Source: Pelistega europaea (GTDB lineage Bacteria; Pseudomonadota; Gammaproteobacteria; Burkholderiales; Burkholderiaceae_B). Taken from it: 64,000 nucleotides of DNA. The translations under genes and the position numbers were made by a program. The notes below the pieces were generated by a model. It was not told where the DNA came from. It did no database searches and saw nothing but the letters and a program-made list of their open reading frames with translations. Position 1 is the first letter of the stretch, and each line of letters starts with the position of its first letter. The stretch lies in the NCBI RefSeq assembly GCF_013133775.1, contig NZ_JABGBO010000006.1:62001-126000 (forward strand). The letters are read 5' to 3'. This document shows positions 8,240 to 16,446 of the stretch, one piece after another.

Positions 8240-9175
8240 ATGCCCTCTTTATTTTTAGCTACTTGTGAAGATTGGCCGGCATTGCCAGAGAATTTAAAAC
8301 CTTTGGTAAATCGTCTAGAGCAGCTGGGGATTGTGGTGAAAATCGCTCCCTGGCAGTCAGCTTTGAATGCTGACTTGGTATGGCCTATTTGTGCTTGGGA
8401 CTATGCCTCCCATAAAGAGCGGTTTACACAGTGGTTAAATCAACTCGAAAAAGAGGGCATATCTACTGTAAATCCTATCGCACTAATGCGTTGGAATATG
8501 CATAAAACCTACTTACAGGATTTGTCACAGAGTGGTGTATCTGTTATTTCAACGCAATTTTTTGTTCAGCCAGACGAGAGTCAGTTACGTGCTTGGACAA
8601 GACAAGATAATTATGATTTAACTATCAGTAGATTAGAAAAAAACACCGAGGAGATAAAGCCATCTTCGTTCAATGAAGTGGCTGGTAGTTGTTTTGTACT
8701 AAAACCTGCTGTAGGGCAAAGCGGTAAAGCAGTGATTAAATGGTCTGTAGACGAGCCTATGCCTGATTTAACCGTGTACCAGCAAGGACTTATCGTACAA
8801 CCTTATATACCTGCTATAGAGCAGTATGGTGAGACTAGTATGATTTTCTTTAATGGTCAGTTTAGTCATGCTGTGAAGCGCCAACCTCCTCAGGGTGAAT
8901 GGCGAGCTAATTCTGCTTACGGAGTTCAGGTATTTGCGATAAGACCTAGTCAAAAGGCTTTACAATCAGCCCAAAAAGTAGTGGACTATTTGCAGACTAT
9001 GGTTCCATCACAAAAACCACCTGTATATGCACGTATTGATGGTATTGATGCAATAGATGACGATAAATTCATTCTCAATGAGTGTGAGTTAATTGAGCCT
9101 GCCTTATACTGGCATACTACAGGAACAGCCACAGAACGGTTTGCAATTATTTTAAGTGAGCTACTAAAACAATAA
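8240..9175 (+). CDS. ATP-grasp enzyme, DcsG/RimK-like
   Basis: A 311-residue soluble protein resembling the ATP-grasp group that includes the cycloserine-pathway ligase DcsG and glutathione-synthetase-like ligases. The N-terminal region holds a DLVWPICAWDY segment and a RWNMHKTYLQDL helix. The central part has VLKPAVGQSGKAVIKW (phosphate-binding loop), then QPYIPAIEQYGETSMIFFNG, and the end has ARIDGID and LNECELIEPALYW (Mg-binding ILNECE). It follows the pseudoazurin after only 3 bp and ends the operon. These enzymes activate a carboxylate with ATP and join it to an amine or similar group. A small-molecule metal ligand or its modification is one idea, but the product is unknown. Confidence 0.75.
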   Translation: MPSLFLATCEDWPALPENLKPLVNRLEQLGIVVKIAPWQSALNADLVWPICAWDYASHKERFTQWLNQLEKEGISTVNPIALMRWNMHKTYLQDLSQSGVSVISTQFFVQPDESQLRAWTRQDNYDLTISRLEKNTEEIKPSSFNEVAGSCFVLKPAVGQSGKAVIKWSVDEPMPDLTVYQQGLIVQPYIPAIEQYGETSMIFFNGQFSHAVKRQPPQGEWRANSAYGVQVFAIRPSQKALQSAQKVVDYLQTMVPSQKPPVYARIDGIDAIDDDKFILNECELIEPALYWHTTGTATERFAIILSELLKQ

Positions 9176-9304
9176 TGGATTGTTAATCCTGCAATAATCC
9201 ATATTATGTGAAACAAAACTAATGCATATCAGTTGTACAGTCCAATTACTGAAAACCCCAGACATTAGGAAACTACAAGGCTTACCTAAAAAGCCCTACT
9301 GATG

Positions 9305-10414
9305 TTAGTTTTGTTGCTTTGGTGCTTTCACTCGCATCTTGAGCCAGAACATCAGTAATACAAATGCAAATACGGATCCATTAATAATAAATAATCCACT
9401 CCAGAAGTCAACCTTACCAGCACTAATCCATCCTCGCATAATATTGAGAAGGTTCATATAAAGCAGGCCTACTAGGGCAGCAATGATTACATTGCCTGAC
9501 TTACCCATACGAGGATTGACAGAGCCCAGAGGAATAGCTAAAAGGGCAAGGTTAAGAGCAGCCAATGGTAAAGAAAAACGCCACATAATTTGAGAGTCGC
9601 TATTGGGTGTGTTGTCTGCTAGTAAGGCACTGAGTGGACGTGCCTTAATTTCTTGTTGGGAACGATAGCGAATTTCATCATCTGAGACGGCATTATTATT
9701 TTCTAATCTTAAGGTCGCATGGTCAAAGGTTGATAAACGCATCTCTGGGGAGTTGGGAAGTAAATCATAGCGACTGCCAGGACCTAAATCAATAAAACGT
9801 TCACCACTATTGGTGTCAACTCTGAAATCCGCATGGTTAGCACTGATAAAGGTTAGAACACCATTTTTCCCTAGTTCGCGAGCAAATAAACTCCCCATCT
9901 CGTATTGAGAATTAGCGGATGGTTCAATAAAAAAGACACGACTACCACTTGCCGTTTCGATAAATTGCCCTTGAACAACTTTGGAGTAGTCAGCACGTTG
10001 AGCGTAGCGTTGACGATATTCTTCGGCTTGCCGGTAGGCCCAGGGGGAACTCACCACTGTTAGGATGGCAATAATAATCGAAACAGGTAAAGCAACTACA
10101 AGAACAGGGCGAACCCAATCAACTAATGATACACCACTGGAAAACCATACGAACATCTCTTGTTCACGGTAATTGCGAGAAATCGTTGTTAGAATGGCAA
10201 TAAAGAGTGAAACAATCAGAATAATGGGTAATGCGGTGATACTAGAGAAGGCAGAAATAGCAAGTACTACATCGGCACCAATAGACCCTGCAGCCGCCTG
10301 CCCCAATAAACGCACGAGCAAAACACTTAACCAGACGACAATCAGAGTCGAAAAAACAACCCCTGCATGACTAAGAATTTCTGCGATAACCGAGCGTTTG
10401 AATAGCGACATCAT
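9305..10414 (-). CDS. lptF: LPS export system permease LptF
   Basis: A 369-residue inner-membrane subunit of LptB2FGC, which extracts lipopolysaccharide and passes it to the periplasmic bridge. The N-terminus has three membrane spans (residues about 15-110), then a periplasmic beta-jellyroll domain, then three C-terminal spans (about 280-362). The YreqEMFVWFSSGVS coupling segment typical of LptF/LptG is present near residue 85. lptG is not directly downstream within the window; the gene converges with the ATP-grasp gene. It is divergent from pepA with a 46-bp gap, the arrangement common in Proteobacteria. A weak inverted repeat (9175-9202) lies between the convergent genes, without a T tract. 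Confidence 0.93.
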   Translation of the reverse strand: MMSLFKRSVIAEILSHAGVVFSTLIVVWLSVLLVRLLGQAAAGSIGADVVLAISAFSSITALPIILIVSLFIAILTTISRNYREQEMFVWFSSGVSLVDWVRPVLVVALPVSIIIAILTVVSSPWAYRQAEEYRQRYAQRADYSKVVQGQFIETASGSRVFFIEPSANSQYEMGSLFARELGKNGVLTFISANHADFRVDTNSGERFIDLGPGSRYDLLPNSPEMRLSTFDHATLRLENNNAVSDDEIRYRSQQEIKARPLSALLADNTPNSDSQIMWRFSLPLAALNLALLAIPLGSVNPRMGKSGNVIIAALVGLLYMNLLNIMRGWISAGKVDFWSGLFIINGSVFAFVLLMFWLKMRVKAPKQQN

Positions 10415-10460
10415 AAAAGTTGAGTAATAATAATGCTATGTAGTTAACAAGGTGATTAAT

Positions 10461-11933
10461 ATGCAATTTACCACACAAACTAATCGTTCTTTTCATCAAC
10501 TCAAAACAGCAGCCTTATTTGTAGGCGTATTTGAAGAAGGTCAACTTGGTCAAGTTGCTACCGCTATAGACACCACAGGTGACCTTAAAAAAATTCTCAA
10601 AAAAGAGTTTAAGGCAGAACTTGGGCGTACATTAGTATTACGCCAAGTTAAGGGTATCCAAGCCGAACGTCTCGTATTAGTAGGTCTAGGTAAAAAAGAT
10701 AATTATAATCCAAAAGCCCTTATGAAAGCACATACCAGTATATTAGACTACTTAAAACAAAGTAGCCTTACAGAAGGGGTCAGTACCCTATTAGAAGAGG
10801 AAATCATATTGGGTGCTACAGAGGCTGCTCGTCTGGCAGTTCGTGCAATGGGCGTAGCAGATTATCAGTATACTACTACCTTAAGTAAGCCTACTCCTAC
10901 TTTTGCAGTCAAGAAATTTGCCTTTACTGTATCTAAAGATATTGAGAAAGAGGTAAAACAGGGTATTAGTGAAGGTCAAGCGATTGCAAATGGTATGAAC
11001 TTCACTCGTCAGTTGGGTAATCTACCTGCAAATATTTGTACCCCTACTTATTTAGGAGAGCAAGCTAAATCATTAGCAAAAGAATTTGCCCGTATTAAAA
11101 CACAAGTGTTAGACAAGAAGCAGATTGAAGCACTGAAAATGGGGTCTTTCCTTTCTGTAGCTGCAGGCTCAGATCAACCACCTCGTTTTATTGTGATGCA
11201 ATACCAAGGAGCGAGCAAAAAACAAAAACCTGTAGTGCTAGTGGGTAAAGGGGTGACTTTTGATACTGGAGGTATCTCGCTAAAACCTGGCCTCAATATG
11301 GATGAAATGAAATATGATATGTGTGGGGCTGCTACCGTTTTTGGTGTGATGCGTACCGTTGCAGAGCTTGACTTGAAATGTAACTTAGTCGTTCTTGTAC
11401 CAGCTACAGAAAATATGCCTAGTGGTCATGCGACAAAACCAGGAGATGTTGTGACTAGTATGTCAGGTCAAACGATTGAGGTTTTAAATACTGATGCAGA
11501 GGGACGCCTAATTTTATGTGATGCATTGACCTATGCAGAGCGTTTTAATCCTGAAGCAGTCATTGATGTAGCCACATTAACCGGTGCCATTATCATTTCA
11601 CTAGGACATATTCACACTGGAGTTTTTGCTAATGATGATGAGTTAGCTCAAGAATTAGTGGCTGCAGGTAAGCGTGCTTATGATACAGCTTGGCAGATGC
11701 CTCTTGATGAAGTGTACCAAGAGCGGCTCAAGAGCAATTTTGCCGATATGGCAAATATTGGCGGTTCTCCAGGAGGCTCCATCACAGCAGCATGCTTCCT
11801 TTCTCGTTTTGCAAAAGCTTATCGTTGGGCTCACTTAGATATTGCGGGTACCGCATGGGATAGCGGGGCATCAAAAGGTGCAACAGGCCGCCCAGTATCA
11901 CTATTAGTGGATTACCTATTGGGTAAATACTAA
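10461..11933 (+). CDS. pepA: Leucyl aminopeptidase PepA (M17)
   Basis: A 490-residue cytosolic aminopeptidase with two metal ions. The M17 signature NTDAEGRL is intact, the metal- and bicarbonate-binding segments VGKGVTFDTGGISLKPG and YDMCGAA precede it, and the C-terminal catalytic domain is complete. The ATG at 10461 is preferred over a GTG nine bases earlier because AAGGTGA sits at a suitable distance. In some bacteria PepA also binds DNA. It overlaps holC by one base (TAATG), so the two are translationally coupled, and it is divergent from lptF. Confidence 0.95.
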   Translation: MQFTTQTNRSFHQLKTAALFVGVFEEGQLGQVATAIDTTGDLKKILKKEFKAELGRTLVLRQVKGIQAERLVLVGLGKKDNYNPKALMKAHTSILDYLKQSSLTEGVSTLLEEEIILGATEAARLAVRAMGVADYQYTTTLSKPTPTFAVKKFAFTVSKDIEKEVKQGISEGQAIANGMNFTRQLGNLPANICTPTYLGEQAKSLAKEFARIKTQVLDKKQIEALKMGSFLSVAAGSDQPPRFIVMQYQGASKKQKPVVLVGKGVTFDTGGISLKPGLNMDEMKYDMCGAATVFGVMRTVAELDLKCNLVVLVPATENMPSGHATKPGDVVTSMSGQTIEVLNTDAEGRLILCDALTYAERFNPEAVIDVATLTGAIIISLGHIHTGVFANDDELAQELVAAGKRAYDTAWQMPLDEVYQERLKSNFADMANIGGSPGGSITAACFLSRFAKAYRWAHLDIAGTAWDSGASKGATGRPVSLLVDYLLGKY

Positions 11934-12412
11934 TGGTACGTATTGATGTGGCTTTTGGTGCAGAGCATCGCATTCGACAAGCAAGTCAGGCAGCGTATCG
12001 ACGCTTCCTGAAAGGTGGTCAGATGCTGGTGTACTGTAGTGATGAAGCAAGATTGACCGCCTTTAGCAAAGCCTTGTGGGCGGTCGATAAGACCGCCTTT
12101 GTGCCGCATCCTAGGTGGGATGCTAGTATGGTTCAGTTGATTCAGTCTGGTCGCTTACCTTTGGTGCATATATTTTTATGTACACAACTTGATGAGAATA
12201 TCCTAACCGCATGGAGTGATAAGACCTTGCCATGGTTGTTGAATTTAGATGTTCAGTGTCCTCCTGCCTATGAACGTTTTGAGCGTGTATTGGAAATTGT
12301 GTCAAACCATCCTACAGACAGAGATTTAGCACGTGAGCGTATGCTAACCTATAAAAACGCAGGGCACCAACTGGTTTATTATGATTTAAGTAAACCGCTA
12401 AAACAACGATAA
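11933..12412 (+). CDS. holC: DNA polymerase III chi subunit
   Basis: A 159-residue HolC-like protein, the clamp-loader accessory subunit that links the psi subunit to single-stranded-DNA-binding protein. Family features are the N-terminal helix rich in basic residues (RIRQASQAAYRRFLKGG), the strand MLVYCSDEARLTAFSKALWA, the FVPH segment, and the C-terminal YYDLSK. Its stop-start overlap with pepA is the classic pepA-holC arrangement in Proteobacteria. Length is normal (E. coli 147). Confidence 0.9.
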   Translation: MVRIDVAFGAEHRIRQASQAAYRRFLKGGQMLVYCSDEARLTAFSKALWAVDKTAFVPHPRWDASMVQLIQSGRLPLVHIFLCTQLDENILTAWSDKTLPWLLNLDVQCPPAYERFERVLEIVSNHPTDRDLARERMLTYKNAGHQLVYYDLSKPLKQR

Positions 12413-12524
12413 ATTGAAACAGATTTTTCTGGCGTTTGATGTGGGAATAATAGCTACATCACTTGCAATCTCAATTATCTACGTTAAAATCAATGGATAT
12501 AAATTATTTGTTAGAGGAGCATTT

Positions 12525-13205
12525 ATGGATAAATATGTAAGAGTAAGCGCTGATGGTGTTGTTCTTGAGAATCGCCCACGTGTGCTACGTAATACCTACT
12601 TATTGTTAGCTATTTCCATGGTACCTACTGTATTAGGGGCATGGTTGGCATTACAACTTAATTTGTTTGCTACTATGAGTCCTATGGTAAGTACGATTGT
12701 GTTTCTTGTAGGTGCTTTTGGACTCATGTTTATGGTTGAGAAAAATCGCAATAGTGCTGCTGGCGTAGGTTTTCTATTGCTGTTTACTTTCTTTATGGGC
12801 ATGATGTTGTCACGTATTTTGGCAGTTGTGCTTCACATGAGTAATGGTGCGGATATTATCTCCATGGCTTTTGGCGGTACAGCAATTATTTTTGGTGCAA
12901 TGGCAGCTCTAGCTAGTTCGACCAAACGCGATTTCTCTTTCCTTGGTAAGACTCTTTTTATGGGACTTATCGTGGTGATTTTGGCTTCTTTAGCTAATAT
13001 CTTTTTTGCAATGCCTGCATTGACATTGGCTATTTCTGTCGCTGCAGCAGTAATTTTTTCGTTATTTATTCTTTTTGATGTTCAACGTATTGTTAATGGT
13101 GGCGAGACTAACTATATCTCTGCGACTTTGGCACTTTATCTTGATATTTACAACCTCTTTACGAGTTTGTTGCAGATTTTAGGTATTGTGGGTGGCGACG
13201 ATTAA
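12525..13205 (+). CDS. Bax inhibitor-1/YccA family membrane protein
   Basis: A 226-residue integral membrane protein with seven hydrophobic segments after a short polar N-terminus (DKYVRVSADG). The C-terminus has the family pattern of a buried acidic residue: ILFDVQRIVNGGETNYISATLALYLDIYNLF, where the two Asp positions form the Bax1-I di-aspartyl pH sensor. The start is set at 12525 by the ideal AGAGGAG ribosome binding site 5 bp upstream; an earlier in-frame TTG at 12414 has none. Family members are calcium/proton leak channels or modulators of FtsH proteolysis (YccA). The exact role here is not known. Confidence 0.88.
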   Translation: MDKYVRVSADGVVLENRPRVLRNTYLLLAISMVPTVLGAWLALQLNLFATMSPMVSTIVFLVGAFGLMFMVEKNRNSAAGVGFLLLFTFFMGMMLSRILAVVLHMSNGADIISMAFGGTAIIFGAMAALASSTKRDFSFLGKTLFMGLIVVILASLANIFFAMPALTLAISVAAAVIFSLFILFDVQRIVNGGETNYISATLALYLDIYNLFTSLLQILGIVGGDD

Positions 13206-13240
13206 TTATCTCGTCTCTCTTAAGAAATTGTTATGTTAGG

Positions 13241-13429
13241 ATGGGCAGGTTTATCAACAGATGTACACTTAGGTGTTTCCGACGGTACATTGTTTAGGGT
13301 AGAACCTGCCTGTAGTATGTGTAAAGTGAGCTATATGCTTAGGGCAGTTAGTAGCATGAACCCACAGCATTGAGCTAATAACTGTAGCGTTGGACATAGT
13401 AGGAATCCCCTTGCGCAAGTATAGGGGAT
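13241..13429 (+). ncRNA. Structured intergenic RNA candidate before pepD
   Basis: Three consecutive stem structures fill the gap. The first is a two-tier hairpin: an 11-bp outer stem with two wobbles (13241-13251 with 13303-13313) encloses a 10-bp inner stem (13256-13266 with 13285-13294, G13260 bulged). The second pairs CAGTTA (13345-13350) with TAACTG (13379-13384), continues as TAGC/GCTA and ATG/CAT, and has a 9-nt loop. The third pairs ATCCCC (13405-13410) with GGGGAT (13424-13429), 24 bp before pepD. GCTA at 13330-13333 could compete for TAGC (13352-13355). There is no T tract. It could be a leader RNA or a small RNA; I recognise no Rfam family. Confidence 0.45.
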
Positions 13430-13453
13430 AAAGTCAAGTAACTAGGAATCATC

Positions 13454-14893
13454 ATGAGTGAAATATCATCATTAGCACCGCAAGCGGTTTGGCAATGGTT
13501 TGACGCAATTTGTGCCATTCCACATCCCACTTATCATGAAGCGGCTCTGCGCAACTTTATTATGCAAAAAGCTCAAGAGAGAGGGCTTTTTGTTAAGCGT
13601 GATGATTTTGGTAATATCTTAATCAAAAAACCAGCAACAGTAGGGTTAGAGCAAGCTCCAAGAGTAGCCATTCAAGCACATATTGATATGGTGGCTCAAA
13701 AAGGGGTAAGCAGTACGCATAATTTTGAGACAGATCCGATTAAACCTCATATCAAAGATGGATGGATTTTTGCAGACGACACTACTTTAGGAGCGGATAA
13801 CGGTATTGGTGCTGCAATGGGGCTGGCAGTAATCTTTTCAGATGATATTCCTCATCCAGCACTAGACCTGATACTTACTGTCGAAGAAGAAATCGGTATG
13901 GGTGGTGCTAGGTCTGTCCCAGCAGAGTGGTTGGATGCCCCTTATCTTATCAATCTGGATTCAGAGGACGAAGGGATTTTATTTGCTGGTTGTGCTGGTG
14001 GTCGTGACATAAATTTCTTCCTGGATTTCAGTACAACAGCAGTGACTGGGTATACGTATGAAATTGAAGTTTCTGGCCTGAAAGGTGGTCACTCTGGTAT
14101 TGATATTAACTCGGGTCGTGCCAATGCAAACCTTGTGTTAGCAAGAGTACTCGATAATCTCTTTACCCGCCATGTTTTTCATTTAGCCGATATTAAAGGG
14201 GGTAATTTACGCAATGTGATTACCCGTGAGGCGCATGCAGTGATTGTTAGTCCACAGGGGTTAGACGCGAATGTATTAGCTCAAATTACCACAGTCATTG
14301 CAGAAGAGCTTAAATCTGTAGAGCATAATCTTGTAATTAAGATTAGTCCACATGAGACTTTAGCTCAGGCTTGTTCTGTTGAAAATACGCGTAAAATTAT
14401 TGATTTTATCCGTGCGGTGCCTAATGGGGTGCTACGTATGAGTGATGATTTTGCTGGTGTAGTAGAGACTTCAAGCAGTATGGGGGTGCTGTTGGTTAAA
14501 GACGGTAAGTTGCATATCCGTTGTTTAATGCGCTCATTGCTAGAAACCCCAAAAGATGATGTGCTTTCACGTATGCAGTCATTGGCACGTTTGTCACAGG
14601 TGGAGGTAAGTTTTGATGCTGACTATCCAGGTTGGAAGCCTGAGCCTAATTCAGTACTATTAAATAAATGTCGTACGTTGTTTACACAGTTTTATGGCAA
14701 AGAACCTACCATTGAAGTGATGCATGCAGGTTTGGAGTGCGGTATTCTCAAAGGTCAGGCTCCTGCTATGGAAATGATTTCTTTTGGTCCTAATATTCGT
14801 GCGGCACATTCTCCCAAAGAATGTGTAGAAATCGCTTCTGTGGAAAAATGTTGGCATGTGTTCTGCGCATTATTGGCTAGTTTTAATGCATAA
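13454..14893 (+). CDS. pepD: Aminoacyl-histidine dipeptidase (M20, PepD)
   Basis: A 479-residue cytosolic di-zinc dipeptidase that cleaves Xaa-His and other dipeptides, at the family's usual length (E. coli 485). The metal-binding landmarks are AHIDMV, DDTTLGADNGIG, the catalytic EEEIGMGGA, the lid-domain GGHSGIDI, and the C-terminal HAGLECGIL with GPNIRAAHSPKE. The ATG at 13454 has AGGA upstream. It is separated from the Bax1-I gene by a 248-bp structured gap. Together with pepA and the dipeptide importer at 51-59 kb it suggests peptide use as carbon or nitrogen source. Confidence 0.94.
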   Translation: MSEISSLAPQAVWQWFDAICAIPHPTYHEAALRNFIMQKAQERGLFVKRDDFGNILIKKPATVGLEQAPRVAIQAHIDMVAQKGVSSTHNFETDPIKPHIKDGWIFADDTTLGADNGIGAAMGLAVIFSDDIPHPALDLILTVEEEIGMGGARSVPAEWLDAPYLINLDSEDEGILFAGCAGGRDINFFLDFSTTAVTGYTYEIEVSGLKGGHSGIDINSGRANANLVLARVLDNLFTRHVFHLADIKGGNLRNVITREAHAVIVSPQGLDANVLAQITTVIAEELKSVEHNLVIKISPHETLAQACSVENTRKIIDFIRAVPNGVLRMSDDFAGVVETSSSMGVLLVKDGKLHIRCLMRSLLETPKDDVLSRMQSLARLSQVEVSFDADYPGWKPEPNSVLLNKCRTLFTQFYGKEPTIEVMHAGLECGILKGQAPAMEMISFGPNIRAAHSPKECVEIASVEKCWHVFCALLASFNA

Positions 14894-14928
14894 CACTACG
14901 ACAATTATATAGTTTGCTATAGAGTAAG

Positions 14929-14954
14929 AAGGGTTGGTTATTTAGCCAACCCTT
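14929..14954. terminator. Bidirectional hairpin between pepD and the exporter operon
   Basis: A perfect 9-bp stem pairs AAGGGTTGG (14929-14937) with CCAACCCTT (14946-14954) around an 8-nt loop. It lies between convergent genes. T runs are short on both sides, so termination strength is uncertain. Confidence 0.55.
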
Positions 14955-15013
14955 TACTATTATCACTGAGGCAGTATTGCTAGAATTATCGGGTTATTTA
15001 GCTACTGCCGCTT

Positions 15014-16441
15014 TTACCAATCTCCTCCCAAGGCTTTATAGAGCAATACCATATTTTCATGGTGTTGTAGACGTGCATCAAGTAGGTCTTGTTCTGCTGC
15101 TAGCATATCTAGTCGTGCTGTGAGTACATTGTCCAAGGTTTTATTGCCATGCTGGAATAAGATATTTGCCTGATTAGCCTGCTTCTGCTGTTGCAGTACA
15201 CGGTTTTCTAATAAAGAAACTTTTTGAGTAAAAGCATTGGTAAGCTGATAGTAACTATCGACTTCTGCTAGTGCTTTTAATAAGGCTTTGTCGTATTCAA
15301 TAAGACTAGCTTTTAGTCGTGCATCCGCAGCATTAATATTGGCTTGGATACGTCCATTGGTGAATATAGGAAGCTGCACTCCTAAACTTATAATACTTGC
15401 AAACTCTGAAAAACTGGATAGATCTTGGCTGAGTGAGATTCTGCCACCATGTCCTAAAAACTGTATATCAAAACGAGGGTATAAATCCGCCTTGGCGCTA
15501 GCAACTTGGGCTGCTCGGGCATTGACGGCTAAAGAATAGGCTTGTATATCGGGACGACGATTTAATACCTCTCCAGGGAGTTTTCCTGTAGGTGCAGTAG
15601 GAGAATGTTTAAGTATAGCAGTGTTGGTATTTAGCTTAAAAGATTGTGGTGTTGCCCCAACCAATACAGCAATTTGACGCTGTATGGAATCGGCCTTGGC
15701 TTGTAAGGCTGCTTGATGAGATTGTAGAGTGAGTATTTTATTACTTACTTCATCCACTTCATATTGGGTGACATAGCCAGCATTGAAGCGTCCTTGTACA
15801 TAACGTTGCAGTTGTTGTAATACAGCGATATTTTTTTGTAGTAAGGCGTACTGCTGTTGTGTGCCATTAAATTGGAAATAATTTTGTGCAACGGCACTGA
15901 CAACGGCTAATTGAGTGGCACGCCATTGCTCTTCCTTGCTCAAGGCAGCATAGAGAGCAGCTTGTGCATCACTACGTTTTTTACCAAAGAAGTCAGGCTC
16001 CCATGAAGCTACTAGATTAACCCCACCTCCTTGAATGCGATCATTATGGTTATTCATGAGTGGTAAATCCTCCAGGCGAGTATCTGCCCGTCCCAATGAA
16101 CCTGATGCCCCCACTTGGGGCCCCTTGTCTGCTTGTGCTAAACCACTCATAGCCCTAGCTTCTTCAAGACGTGCTTGGGCCAAGGCAATATCCGTATTGT
16201 TTTGGAGTGCCATGTCTATTAACTGGTCAAGTTGTGTATCCTGCCATAGCTTCCACCATTGACGCAAGTCAGTCATAGTGTTGGACTTATTAGCAAGAGG
16301 ACTCATAGTGGGTGAGGTTGATGGCAACTTATCAAACTGAGTCGGAATTTGTACTGAAGATTGCATAGGTACTTCAATCGGGCTGCAGGCTACCAACATA
16401 GTTACCCATAAAAGCGATAAAGTAAAATAACGATGTTTCAT
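15014..16441 (-). CDS. Outer-membrane efflux lipoprotein (NodT/OprM family)
   Basis: A 475-residue TolC-like outer-membrane factor. It has a lipoprotein signal peptide with lipobox LVAC (residues about 16-19), then two TolC-repeat domains rich in Ala/Gln helices (TDIALAQARLEEARA and the second copy NINAADARLKASLIEYDKALLKAL). Length and architecture match NodT/OprM channels that complete tripartite pumps. It is the last gene of the four-gene minus-strand unit, 5 bp behind the yhhJ-like permease, so this exporter brings its own exit duct and need not borrow TolC. Confidence 0.9.
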   Translation of the reverse strand: MKHRYFTLSLLWVTMLVACSPIEVPMQSSVQIPTQFDKLPSTSPTMSPLANKSNTMTDLRQWWKLWQDTQLDQLIDMALQNNTDIALAQARLEEARAMSGLAQADKGPQVGASGSLGRADTRLEDLPLMNNHNDRIQGGGVNLVASWEPDFFGKKRSDAQAALYAALSKEEQWRATQLAVVSAVAQNYFQFNGTQQQYALLQKNIAVLQQLQRYVQGRFNAGYVTQYEVDEVSNKILTLQSHQAALQAKADSIQRQIAVLVGATPQSFKLNTNTAILKHSPTAPTGKLPGEVLNRRPDIQAYSLAVNARAAQVASAKADLYPRFDIQFLGHGGRISLSQDLSSFSEFASIISLGVQLPIFTNGRIQANINAADARLKASLIEYDKALLKALAEVDSYYQLTNAFTQKVSLLENRVLQQQKQANQANILFQHGNKTLDNVLTARLDMLAAEQDLLDARLQHHENMVLLYKALGGDW

Positions 16442-16446
16442 GATGC

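Noticed and set aside
9175-9202. Terminator between the ATP-grasp gene and lptF
   Set aside because: The inverted repeat ATGGATT/AATCCAT overlaps the stop codon region and has no T tract on either strand.
12414-12524. N-terminal extension of the Bax1-I protein from a TTG
   Set aside because: No ribosome binding site is present there, while AGAGGAG sits ideally before ATG 12525 and family members begin near that point.
13241-13429. 6S RNA, 4.5S RNA, tmRNA or RNase P RNA
   Set aside because: The fold is side-by-side hairpins, not the single long rod of 6S or 4.5S, and the conserved tmRNA and RNase P sequence blocks are absent.
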